Assembly: GCA_029253325.1 (NCBI GenBank)
Contig: JAQWZS010000242.1
Span: 1-20,677, forward strand
Direction of reading: 5' to 3'
Length of the DNA stretch: 20,677 nucleotides
Source: Bacteroidia bacterium
Lineage (GTDB): Bacteria > Bacteroidota > Bacteroidia > NS11-12g > UBA9320
A program made the translations under genes and the position numbers. The notes beneath the pieces were generated by a model, which was given only the letters and a program-made list of their open reading frames with translations, did not search any database and was not told the origin of the DNA. This document shows, piece by piece, positions 8,084 through 15,502 of this stretch. Positions within the stretch are counted from its first letter, which is position 1, and every line of letters starts with the position of its first letter.

Positions 8084-8821
8084 TTAGTAATTTAATAGAG
8101 TGTTTAGTCGAATACCTGTTACTCGAGATATTCCTTCAAATTTTGCATAGTGAGGATTAGTTCCAATTATGTTATTATCTCCGTACCAAGATTGTTGAAA
8201 ATAAATATGAAAGCCTAGATTTATATTATTAATTTTTTTACGTAAGCCAATGGATGTCTGTATTAGAATATTCTGAAATATATCTCGGCCTTCGATTACT
8301 TCTACATACATATATTTTATATTTTCTCTTGTTGAGATAAAATTCGACAAACCACCTAAAATCGAAACCAAGAACTCAGAATTGTTATGCTTTGATATAT
8401 ATTCAGGACCTATCAATAAGTTGACATTTTTAATAATAGTACTGACTTTTGTATTACTGGTGTAGTTTGGTGCTATTTGTTCAAAATTAAGTTTTTGTTT
8501 TCCATGCCCTATTTGAATATCAGCTAAAAAATTTCAATGATTAAGAAGATCTTTTTTAAAGACACCTGAAATCATATAAACAGAAGATAGGGGTTTTGAT
8601 ATAGATTGAACTTTACCATTAAAAAGACTTTCAGTCTCGTTATAATTTACTTTTGCAAATTGATGAATTCCGTAGCTTATTCCCAATTCGTATTTGAAGC
8701 TGTTTTTGCCTTTTTTCTTTATCTTGGTTGACTCATTATTTTGACTTTGAGCAAGTAATAGACAAACGATACAGAGTAAAATAATAAGAAGTAGTATTTG
8801 GTTATAAAAGCTAAAAGTTAT
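8084..8821 (-). pseudogene. Disrupted gene for an exported, probable outer-membrane beta-barrel protein
   Basis: Reading the minus strand from 8821 gives one continuous frame of 246 codons to the TAA at 8084, interrupted only by a TGA at 8534-8536 (codon 96). The first part encodes a hydrophobic export signal (ILLLIILLCIVCLLLAQSQ) followed by KYELGISYGIHQFAKVNYN. After the TGA the same frame continues with ADIQIGHGKQKLNFEQ, LIGPEYISKHNNSEF and INLGFHIYFQQSWYG, alternating strands like those of a porin-like barrel. The downstream part alone has no ATG, only TTG 8416. There is also no ATG, GTG or TTG between the in-frame TAA at 8831-8833 and the signal peptide; ATA at 8819-8821 lies where a start would be expected. 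The stop could come from TGG (Trp). TGA is a normal stop here (it ends the 3306-5357 gene), so recoding is unlikely. Recent decay or a sequencing error would both explain it. No specific family was recognised. Confidence 0.7.
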
Positions 8822-8892
8822 CCTACTAATTTAAATACTTTCTTACAAAATACAAAACAGTTTAATTACATAACTAATTTCACATTTGAAAT

Positions 8893-8916
8893 TTTAGTCA
8901 AAAAACTATGACTAAA
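8893..8916. promoter_or_regulatory. Candidate operator dyad over the threonine dehydrogenase promoter
   Basis: TTTAGTCA (8893-8900) and TGACTAAA (8909-8916) are perfect 8-bp inverted arms with an 8-base spacer. Allowing one bulged base, the match extends to about 11 bp per arm. The right arm overlaps the -7 box at 8913-8920, so a bound regulator could block RNA polymerase. The regulator is unknown; in E. coli tdh is under Lrp control, but that gene is from another family. Confidence 0.45.
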
Positions 8917-8920
8917 TTTG
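8913..8920 (+). promoter_or_regulatory. -7 promoter box of the threonine dehydrogenase gene
   Basis: TAAATTTG matches the Bacteroidota -7 consensus TAnnTTTG exactly and ends 17 bases before ATG 8938, giving a predicted leader of about 10 bases. The nearest upstream TTG (8886-8888) is 24 bases away, at or just beyond the usual spacing limit. Confidence 0.5.
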
Positions 8921-8937
8921 TCCCATAAAAGTTGATA

Positions 8938-9873
8938 ATGGATAAAGTTTTAGTAATAGGTGCTTGTGGTCAAGTGGGTACCGAATTGGTTGAGAACCTT
9001 CAATACATTCATGGTAGCAGTCAGGTGGTTGCAAGTGATATAAAAACACCAATCAATGAAGTGTTTTCGAATAGCGAATTTGTTCATCTGAATGTGTTAG
9101 ACAAGGCACAGATTAAAGAAGTTTTTCAAACACATAAACCAACGATTGTCTATCACTTAGCAGCTCTACTAAGTGCTACTGCAGAGGAAAATCCAAAGTT
9201 TGGCTGGGAACTCAACATGGACGGTACCTTCAATATTTTTGATGCGTGCATAGAGCATGGAGTAAAACGAATATTTTGGCCTAGTTCAATTGCGGTATTT
9301 GGTCCTACAACTCCTCGAGTAAACACTCCTCAAAGTACAATCTTGGAGCCAAATACGATCTATGGGATTACAAAACTTACAGGTGAGCGGTATTGTGAAT
9401 ATTATTTCAATCGGTATAATTTGGATGTTCGATCGATACGCTACCCTGGACTAATCGGTTGGAAATCGTTTCCAGGAGGTGGTACTACTGATTATGCAGT
9501 TGATATTTTTCATCAAGCATTGAAAAATGGGCAATACGATTGTTTTTTAAACGAGCAGACCACACTGCCCATGATGCATATGGAAGATGCCGTGAGAGCA
9601 ACTTTGGAGATAACCGATGCACCTTCGAATTTGATTAAGGTTAGGAGTAGTTATAATATCGCCGGAGTGTCTTTCAATCCAGAACAATTAACACAAGAGA
9701 TAAAAAAGCACATTCCTCAATTTAAAATTTCATATCATCCAGATCATCGTCAAAAAATTGCCAATAGTTGGCCAGAGAGCATTGACGATCAAATTGCTCG
9801 AGCTGATTGGGGTTGGCAAGAAAAATACAACTTGGAGAAGTTGGTTGTCAATATACTAGACAATCTCCGTTAG
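8938..9873 (+). CDS. tdh: L-threonine 3-dehydrogenase, SDR/epimerase-like type
   Basis: It oxidises L-threonine with NAD+ to 2-amino-3-ketobutyrate, which 2-amino-3-ketobutyrate CoA-ligase can split into glycine and acetyl-CoA. At 311 residues it belongs to the extended short-chain dehydrogenase type related to UDP-galactose 4-epimerase (as in Flavobacterium frigidimaris), not the zinc-dependent E. coli type. Visible motifs: GACGQVG near residues 8-14 for NAD binding; YHLAALLSATAEENP with NMDGT; SS at 116-117; and catalytic Tyr142 with Lys146 in YGITK. YPGLIGWKS, GGGTTDYAVD and the substrate-side MMHMEDA motif distinguish this family from ordinary sugar epimerases. The open frame includes an upstream TTG at 8932, but ATG 8938 follows a good promoter and is preferred. 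The partner ligase gene (kbl) is not in the window. The gene ends two bases before the stop of the convergent E1 gene. Confidence 0.88.
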   Translation: MDKVLVIGACGQVGTELVENLQYIHGSSQVVASDIKTPINEVFSNSEFVHLNVLDKAQIKEVFQTHKPTIVYHLAALLSATAEENPKFGWELNMDGTFNIFDACIEHGVKRIFWPSSIAVFGPTTPRVNTPQSTILEPNTIYGITKLTGERYCEYYFNRYNLDVRSIRYPGLIGWKSFPGGGTTDYAVDIFHQALKNGQYDCFLNEQTTLPMMHMEDAVRATLEITDAPSNLIKVRSSYNIAGVSFNPEQLTQEIKKHIPQFKISYHPDHRQKIANSWPESIDDQIARADWGWQEKYNLEKLVVNILDNLR

Positions 9874-9875
9874 GG

Positions 9876-11927
9876 TTAGTATTCTAGTAACTTTTGAATT
9901 TCTGCAGCTATTTTTTCCTCGTTGGGTAGCATGGCTTTTTCGAGTTCAACATTCATGGGTACAGCAGGCAAGTCTTTTGATCCTATGCATTTTACAGGAG
10001 CATCAAGGTCTTGAAAACAATGTTCTTGAATTCTTCCAGCAATGGCTTGAGCAAATGAATTATTGAGGGTTTCTTCTGTCAAAATAATCACTTTATTATG
10101 TTTTTTAACACTGGCATAAATGGCTTCATCGTCACATGGACTCAGCGTTCTCAAATCAAGAATTTCAATTTGACCTTCAAATTTTTTAGCCGCATTTGTT
10201 GCCCACCAAACCCCCATTCCATAGGTAATAATGGTTAATGTTTCTCCGTTTTTGACCATTATTTGGTTTGCTTCAAGATGAATGCGAGCTTTACCAAGAG
10301 GAATCATATAATCGCTGCTAGGTTCGATGGTTTTTGCACCTTCTGTGCCAGGAACCTTACTCCAGTAAATACCTTTATGTTCAAACATTACTACGGGGTT
10401 TGGATCGTAAAAGGCACTCTTCATTAATCCTTTCATATCTGCGGCATTACTGGGATAAACGATTTTGATTCCTTTGATGGGTAGGATGCTCGATTCATTA
10501 GTCCCGCTATGGTATGGTCCCCCACCTCCGTATGCTCCCGTAGGCACACGAATGACGGATTGTACTGGGAATTTCCCTCCAGATAAATAGCTACTTTTAG
10601 AAAGTTCTGTAACAAGTTGGTTAACCCCTGGCCAGATATAGTCTGCAAACTGAACTTCAACAATGGGCTTGCACCCAACAGCACTCATGCCTGCAGTACT
10701 TCCAATAATATATGCTTCTTGAATTGGGGTATTGAATACGCGGTGAGTCCCATGTTTTTTGGCTAATGTAGCGGCTTCTCTAAATACCCCACCCAATCGA
10801 TAACCAACATCTTGGCCATATAAAAGAGCTTCAGGGTGCTTGGCAAGAATTTCATCAACAGCATGAAGTGCAGCATCTACCATAATAATGGTTTCTCCAT
10901 CTTTAGGAGTTCGATTACCTTGTTCTTCCTTGAGTGGTGTGTCTGCTAGTACGTAGTCTGTCACATGCTGGGGATCTGGGTTTTCAGCATTTTTTGCCTT
11001 CTCAAACGCTTCTTCAACATATTGAATCGCGTTAGCTTTTATTTCGTCAATTTTATCTTGTGAGATTTCTTTTTGAAGTGCTGTTTCAATAAGAAAATTT
11101 AAGGGATCTTGTTTTTCGGCTTCTTTTAAATCATCACGATACCACTCACTTCGAACGCCACTGGTGTGATGCCCAAGTAATGGTACTTTAGCATGAAGTA
11201 GCATGGGCTTTTGATTTTTACGCACCCAGCGAATGGCTTTTCCTACTTCATGATAACTCTCTGTAAAACTACTACCATCTGTTCTTCTTCTTCGAATGCC
11301 TTTAAATCCTTTAGCAAACTCATATGCATCCATAGCTCGCATTTCGTCACCACTTGCAGAAATACCCCAGTCATTGTCTTGTACCAAATAGAGTATGGGC
11401 AACTGATGCAGTGCAGCCATTTGAAGTGCTTCTGATACTTCCCCCTCAGTCATCGACCCATCACCGATAGAGCAGACAACAATCGAACCCTTTGTTCCAG
11501 GAGCGTTTAGCTGGTTGTTTTTTAAGTATTGTAGTCCATGAGCAATTCCCGTAGTTGGAATAGCTTGCATGCCAGTAGCACTACTTTGATGAGCAATTTT
11601 GGGTTTGTCCTCATCCAATAACGAAGGGTGCGAATAGTAGGTTCTGCCTCCAGAAAAGGGATCGTCTTTTTTAGCTAGTAATTGTAGCATCAATTGATAG
11701 GGACTCATTCCTATTCCAAGTAAGATAGATTCATCTCGATAGTATGGAGCTAACCAATCAATTTCTTTGAGATGATATGCTGTAGCAAGTTGTATAGCTT
11801 CATGACCTTTTGAGGTAGAATGTACATAGCTTGTGATTTGTCTATTTAAATCATAAATATCAGCCATAGCTCTTGCAGTGAACATGTCGTTCAGAGCTTT
11901 TAGGTATATGGATTTTTTGATATACAT
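9876..11927 (-). CDS. Fused alpha/beta E1 component of a 2-oxoacid dehydrogenase (branched-chain type)
   Basis: This 683-residue thiamine-diphosphate enzyme carries both E1 subunits in one chain. It decarboxylates a 2-oxoacid and passes the acyl group to the lipoyl E2 component. Residues 1 to about 330 are E1-alpha: YYRDESILLGIGM, HQSSATGMQ, and the ThDP/Mg motif starting GDGS at 155 and ending QDN at 183-185. A linker follows, and residues from about 345 are E1-beta: LYGQDVGYRLGGVF, NTPIQEAYIIGSTAGMS, VQFADYIWPGVNQL, RVPTGAYGGGGPYHSG, then a transketolase C-domain with TLSPCDDEAI and EETLNN. The fused form is common in Bacteroidota and usually annotated as 2-oxoisovalerate (branched-chain) dehydrogenase E1; the exact oxoacid cannot be read from the sequence. 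No E2 or E3 gene adjoins it, so the complex must be completed from elsewhere. ATG 11927 is the natural start and there is no signal peptide. Confidence 0.9.
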   Translation of the reverse strand: MYIKKSIYLKALNDMFTARAMADIYDLNRQITSYVHSTSKGHEAIQLATAYHLKEIDWLAPYYRDESILLGIGMSPYQLMLQLLAKKDDPFSGGRTYYSHPSLLDEDKPKIAHQSSATGMQAIPTTGIAHGLQYLKNNQLNAPGTKGSIVVCSIGDGSMTEGEVSEALQMAALHQLPILYLVQDNDWGISASGDEMRAMDAYEFAKGFKGIRRRRTDGSSFTESYHEVGKAIRWVRKNQKPMLLHAKVPLLGHHTSGVRSEWYRDDLKEAEKQDPLNFLIETALQKEISQDKIDEIKANAIQYVEEAFEKAKNAENPDPQHVTDYVLADTPLKEEQGNRTPKDGETIIMVDAALHAVDEILAKHPEALLYGQDVGYRLGGVFREAATLAKKHGTHRVFNTPIQEAYIIGSTAGMSAVGCKPIVEVQFADYIWPGVNQLVTELSKSSYLSGGKFPVQSVIRVPTGAYGGGGPYHSGTNESSILPIKGIKIVYPSNAADMKGLMKSAFYDPNPVVMFEHKGIYWSKVPGTEGAKTIEPSSDYMIPLGKARIHLEANQIMVKNGETLTIITYGMGVWWATNAAKKFEGQIEILDLRTLSPCDDEAIYASVKKHNKVIILTEETLNNSFAQAIAGRIQEHCFQDLDAPVKCIGSKDLPAVPMNVELEKAMLPNEEKIAAEIQKLLEY

Positions 11928-12008
11928 ATTGGGTAATTGATTTAAATAAATAACCTGTGCAATTTTAAGTATTTAAATAATCAGTATTATTGAAGAAAGA
12001 AAATAAAT

Positions 12009-12467
12009 ATGACACGATTATTTACAGTATTGATTTTTATCAGTAGTTCATTTTTAGGAGCGATGGCTCAAACACCTCAGTCTGATGAAGTAAGAGGAAC
12101 GTATTGGAATGCCGAAAAAACCTCACATATCCGTATTTACAGAGCGAAAAATGGCAAATATTATGGGAAGATAGAATATCTTAAGGAGCCCAATGATGAT
12201 AATGGGAACCCTAAGACAGACCCAGAAAATCCAAAAAAAGAACTAAGAAGTAGAAGCCGACTAGGTATGGTGATTATGAATGGTTTTTCATGGAATGAAT
12301 CGGAGTCACGTTGGGAGGACGGTACTATTTACGACCCTGTTTCAGGGAATACGTATGATGGTTACATGTATTTTGAGGAGGATAATCGTACAGTACTTTA
12401 TTTAAGAGGTTATATGCTGGGTATGACATGGCTTGGAAGAACCTCAGAATGGACCAGAGTAGAGTAA
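12009..12467 (+). CDS. DUF2147 domain exported protein
   Basis: This 152-residue protein has a signal peptide (MTRLFTVLIFISSSFLGAMAQ, cleaved after about residue 20). The mature part is one DUF2147 domain (PF09917): GTYWNAEKTSHIRIYRAKNGKYYGKIEYL at the N-terminal side, then LGMVIMNGFSW, W.DGTIYDPVSGNTYDGYM and LRGYMLGMTWLGRTSEWTR at the end. It is predicted to form a small all-beta fold in the periplasm or outer envelope. The function of DUF2147 is not established. It stands alone between the divergent E1 gene and the convergent amylase gene, 80 bases from the former. ATG 12009 fits the signal peptide exactly. Confidence 0.88.
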   Translation: MTRLFTVLIFISSSFLGAMAQTPQSDEVRGTYWNAEKTSHIRIYRAKNGKYYGKIEYLKEPNDDNGNPKTDPENPKKELRSRSRLGMVIMNGFSWNESESRWEDGTIYDPVSGNTYDGYMYFEEDNRTVLYLRGYMLGMTWLGRTSEWTRVE

Positions 12468-12519
12468 CTATCTTTATTTAATAGCCCTCATTGAAAGCAA
12501 AATAATTAATTCTCGAAAG

Positions 12520-15270
12520 TTATCGAATGAATTTTGCTAAGCCTGTTTTTTTACCTATGACCACTTTTAAAAAATAAACACCTTGAGGTAAATCATTGAC
12601 ATTTACGTTAAACTCTGGTTTAGGAATTTTAAAAGATATATTAGAAAGTATTCTACCTTGTGAATCTATTATTTCATAAGATGAAATTGGTCCGTCATTA
12701 GACGATATGGTAATTTCTTCTATGACAGGATTTGGGTAGATTTTAATTCCTAAAAATGGATTTTCTACACCACCAATGTCTTGATCTGTCTGAATCTTTT
12801 TATCAGTCCATATTTGGTATTCTCCGGCGGATAAATTAAGTTCTGATGCGACATCTTGAACATTCATACTGTCACCACTGAAATATTCATACCAAATACC
12901 TGTATGGTTAAAGTTTGGAGTAACAGACCGTTCTACGACATCAAAATTTCCTAAAATCAAGAAATTTTGATCGGGATGGTTTAATTGGATTCGTTTAACT
13001 TTCCCTGATAAATTAGTGCTAAAATCATTCCCATCAAATGCCTCATAGTTAGTCTTAAGTTTATTTATTTCAGAAAAAACCCTATAAACGTCTTTTCTGT
13101 TAGAGGCAGTGTTGTATTCCCATTTGATAGGCTTGTTTCCAACTCTACCATTATAGTCTATGTTGTAGTCATACCCAAGTTCATCAAATTGCCATATTAA
13201 TTTAGGACCAGGGATACTATTAAATACTACCCATGTCAATTCTAGACGATCTAGTGCTGTATTAAAATCTTTTACAGAATAAGATCCCGAAACATTTCCG
13301 TATTGCAAGTTTTTATACATCATTCGTTCTTCATCGTGACTTTGAGCATATGCTATTACCTTTGGACTATTCCAACCACGAGACTGGTGATTTGCCCAAT
13401 CAAAACTAGAGTTATACCCCATAGATGACTCCATGGCATCATTACTTATATTGCCCCAAAACATACATCCATAATTAGCTAAATCCTTTTCTTCAGAATT
13501 ATCTGAAAAGTGTTCTAATATTAAATAGGCATTAGGATTAACAGCTTTTACTTCGTTGTATATTCGTTTAATATTATTTACTCTTGAAAGATCATAGTTT
13601 CCCCAGCCTCCCACATCTCCAAGTGTATTATTTTGTGTGAAACCTTTTGATAAATCAAAGCGAAAACCATCAATATGATACTCTTTTAACCAATATTCTA
13701 AGTGCTGTTTCATATATAATTTGAATGGCTGACTTTCATGATTAAAATCATATCCAACGTTAAAATCATGTTTAGCAACTACATTGACAAAAGGATTAGA
13801 GGCATCGGGTCTATTATTTTTAGAGTCCCAATACAATTGGCACAACGGATTTTGGCTAAATCCGTGATTGAAAACAACGTCTAGTATAACAGCAATTCCT
13901 CGTTCATGGCATGCATCAATCAATTTTTTAAAGTCATTTGATGTTCCATAATATTTGTCTAATGCTCCGTGATAGGATGGATTATACCCCCAACTTTCAT
14001 TGCCTTCAAATTCATTGACTGGCATAAGTTCTATTGCATTAATACCTAAATTCGAAAGGTAGTCTAGCGTATCATAAAGACTTTTATAACTATGGTCATC
14101 CAAAAAATCTCGGACTAACAATTCATAAACAATTAATTTATGTTCATCTGGGGCTTTAAAATTTTCATCATTCCAATCAAACGCTTTCTTCCCCATGCTT
14201 AGTATTGTTGCATATCCCGTGAAGGTTCCAGGTTTGATAATGTATGGATCAGGGTATACATTAGAATCAATATATTGATCATTCCATGAGTCTGCAACCA
14301 ACTCACTGTATGGATCAGCAATTTTAACCTCTCCGTCAACTAAGTACTGAAAAGCGTATTTTTTTGTTGAGTCAAGGTCTTCAATATAAATCCACCAAGT
14401 GGAATTATCAGAATCGAGTTTCATTGCGTAGTCACTTTTCACCATCCACTGATTAAAGTCACCGATGACGTGAACATATTTTTTATTTGGAGCATACAAG
14501 CTCAGGAAAACGCTTGTTGGCGAAACTTTAACCACACCTAATTCTGTTGAAATTGGTAAATCTAATTTTTCAGGAATACTGAGTACGATAAAATGAGCTG
14601 TATCGCTAACTAAATCAGATCCATTTTCAGCGGTCAAAATAACCTCGTAATCACCTTCCAAAGATGGTTGATACAAATTTATTATACTATCGCTAATTAC
14701 TTCTTTTACTTTACTCCCATTGACAAACATCTTCATGGTGGATGAAGAAGAAGCAAACCCTTTAAGTTCAATATTATTTCCTAATTCATAAATAGTGTTT
14801 GATGTTGGAGAGGCTAATTGTGTGTAAAATCCATCATCGTACAGGTTGACAAAAATATCTGAACCATCAGAATTCCTTCCGGTGATTTCACCTGTTTTAT
14901 CTCTGAATAAAATGGCAATTTGAAGAATCTTTTCAGTTTCGGTAACTCCATAAAATTCATAAACTTTTCTAATAGTCAAAGCATATTTATTATCAGAGAT
15001 TTTAGTCATTACAGGAGCATTGTCAGTACCCCACGTTCCTTGGACATATTTCCAATCTGTGCCTGTTTTACTCTGATCGGTAATTAAACCAGTATGAGCG
15101 TATATTGTGCCTTGAAAATCTTGTAAACCTTTGTTGCCGAGTGTGGCATCAAAAGTTAGCGTGATTTCATCTTTTGTACTTGGAAATGTAGGGTTGGATA
15201 TTACAACTTGTGCATCTGATGTCTGACATACAAAAATCAAAAAAAGAAGGGTGATTATTGACCATTTCAT
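12520..15270 (-). CDS. Secreted GH13 alpha-amylase-family enzyme with T9SS sorting domain
   Basis: This 916-residue starch- or alpha-glucan-cleaving enzyme is probably released or displayed outside the cell. Signal peptide: about residues 1-20 (IITLLFLIFVCQTSDAQ). Residues about 21-150 form a beta-sandwich-like domain (LTFDATLGNKG, GTDWKYVQGTWG) that may bind carbohydrate, and an Ig-like segment follows to about 235. Residues about 245-350 resemble a CBM48/E-set module (VHVIGDFNQW, YAFQYLVDGE). The GH13 barrel covers about 375-740: GYNPSYHGALD, DVVFNH, nucleophile Asp539 in GFRFD, acid/base Glu586 in LILEHF, and Asp646 in QSHDE. All three catalytic residues are present. The C-terminal 80 residues begin near IKIYPNPV and end QGVYFLKVVIGKKTGLAKFIR-like, a type A Por secretion tail. 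The subfamily (amylase, neopullulanase or branching type) cannot be fixed. It is divergent from the susC gene. Confidence 0.9.
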   Translation of the reverse strand: MKWSIITLLFLIFVCQTSDAQVVISNPTFPSTKDEITLTFDATLGNKGLQDFQGTIYAHTGLITDQSKTGTDWKYVQGTWGTDNAPVMTKISDNKYALTIRKVYEFYGVTETEKILQIAILFRDKTGEITGRNSDGSDIFVNLYDDGFYTQLASPTSNTIYELGNNIELKGFASSSSTMKMFVNGSKVKEVISDSIINLYQPSLEGDYEVILTAENGSDLVSDTAHFIVLSIPEKLDLPISTELGVVKVSPTSVFLSLYAPNKKYVHVIGDFNQWMVKSDYAMKLDSDNSTWWIYIEDLDSTKKYAFQYLVDGEVKIADPYSELVADSWNDQYIDSNVYPDPYIIKPGTFTGYATILSMGKKAFDWNDENFKAPDEHKLIVYELLVRDFLDDHSYKSLYDTLDYLSNLGINAIELMPVNEFEGNESWGYNPSYHGALDKYYGTSNDFKKLIDACHERGIAVILDVVFNHGFSQNPLCQLYWDSKNNRPDASNPFVNVVAKHDFNVGYDFNHESQPFKLYMKQHLEYWLKEYHIDGFRFDLSKGFTQNNTLGDVGGWGNYDLSRVNNIKRIYNEVKAVNPNAYLILEHFSDNSEEKDLANYGCMFWGNISNDAMESSMGYNSSFDWANHQSRGWNSPKVIAYAQSHDEERMMYKNLQYGNVSGSYSVKDFNTALDRLELTWVVFNSIPGPKLIWQFDELGYDYNIDYNGRVGNKPIKWEYNTASNRKDVYRVFSEINKLKTNYEAFDGNDFSTNLSGKVKRIQLNHPDQNFLILGNFDVVERSVTPNFNHTGIWYEYFSGDSMNVQDVASELNLSAGEYQIWTDKKIQTDQDIGGVENPFLGIKIYPNPVIEEITISSNDGPISSYEIIDSQGRILSNISFKIPKPEFNVNVNDLPQGVYFLKVVIGKKTGLAKFIR

Positions 15271-15370
15271 AGATACAAAGTTGCATATTTTTTGATTATT
15301 TTAATTCGTGTGATATTAAATCTCTCTATTTTGTGGCATAAATTTTAACGGTAATTGATTTTTATTTTAG

Positions 15371-15406
15371 TATTAATATACTGAAATTCAGGTACTTATA
15401 TTAATA
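15371..15406. promoter_or_regulatory. Nested palindrome between the amylase gene and susC
   Basis: TATTAATATA (15371-15380) and TATATTAATA (15397-15406) are perfect 10-bp inverted arms. Between them lies a second, perfect odd palindrome CTGAA-A-TTCAG (15381-15391). The structure is 101 bases from the amylase start and about 96 from the susC start, in the only regulatory region shared by the divergent genes. It is a candidate operator for the starch locus. The outer arms contain only A and T and could arise by chance; the CTGAAATTCAG core is less likely to. Confidence 0.4.
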
Positions 15407-15442
15407 AATATACCAAAATATTATCTTAAATAAAATAAAATA

Positions 15443-15450
15443 TATATTTG
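15443..15450 (+). promoter_or_regulatory. Candidate -7 promoter box of the susCDE-like operon
   Basis: TATATTTG matches TAnnTTTG exactly and lies 52 bases before ATG 15503, predicting a leader of about 45 bases. No TTG is present at the expected -33 distance, so activation by a regulator may be needed if this is the promoter. Confidence 0.4.
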
Positions 15451-15502
15451 CCAGATATTGCTTTGTGTAAAAAATACACTAAGATGTTGGTCAAAAACAA
15501 TC

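Larger units (their letters stand above)
15271..15502. other. Divergent intergenic region of the starch locus
   Basis: At 232 bases this is the longest gene-free stretch in the window. It holds the nested palindrome at 15371-15406 and the susC -7 box at 15443-15450. For the amylase gene only a one-mismatch -7 box (CAACTTTG, minus strand, 15276-15283) was found, too close to the ATG to be convincing. No small ORF or RNA gene was recognised in it. Confidence 0.6.

Noticed and set aside
8084..8416. A separate 110-residue gene starting at TTG 8416
   Set aside because: The same frame continues upstream across a single TGA into a matching coding region with a signal peptide, so it is the tail of a broken gene.
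8534..8536. TGA read as an amino acid (recoding or alternative code)
   Set aside because: TGA terminates the 3306-5357 gene normally, and no selenocysteine-type hairpin or other in-frame TGA in intact genes was seen.
8938..9873. UDP-glucose/galactose epimerase assignment
   Set aside because: The motifs HLAALLSA-type, GGGTTDYAVD and MMHMEDA, and the length of 311, fit the threonine dehydrogenase branch of the same superfamily better.
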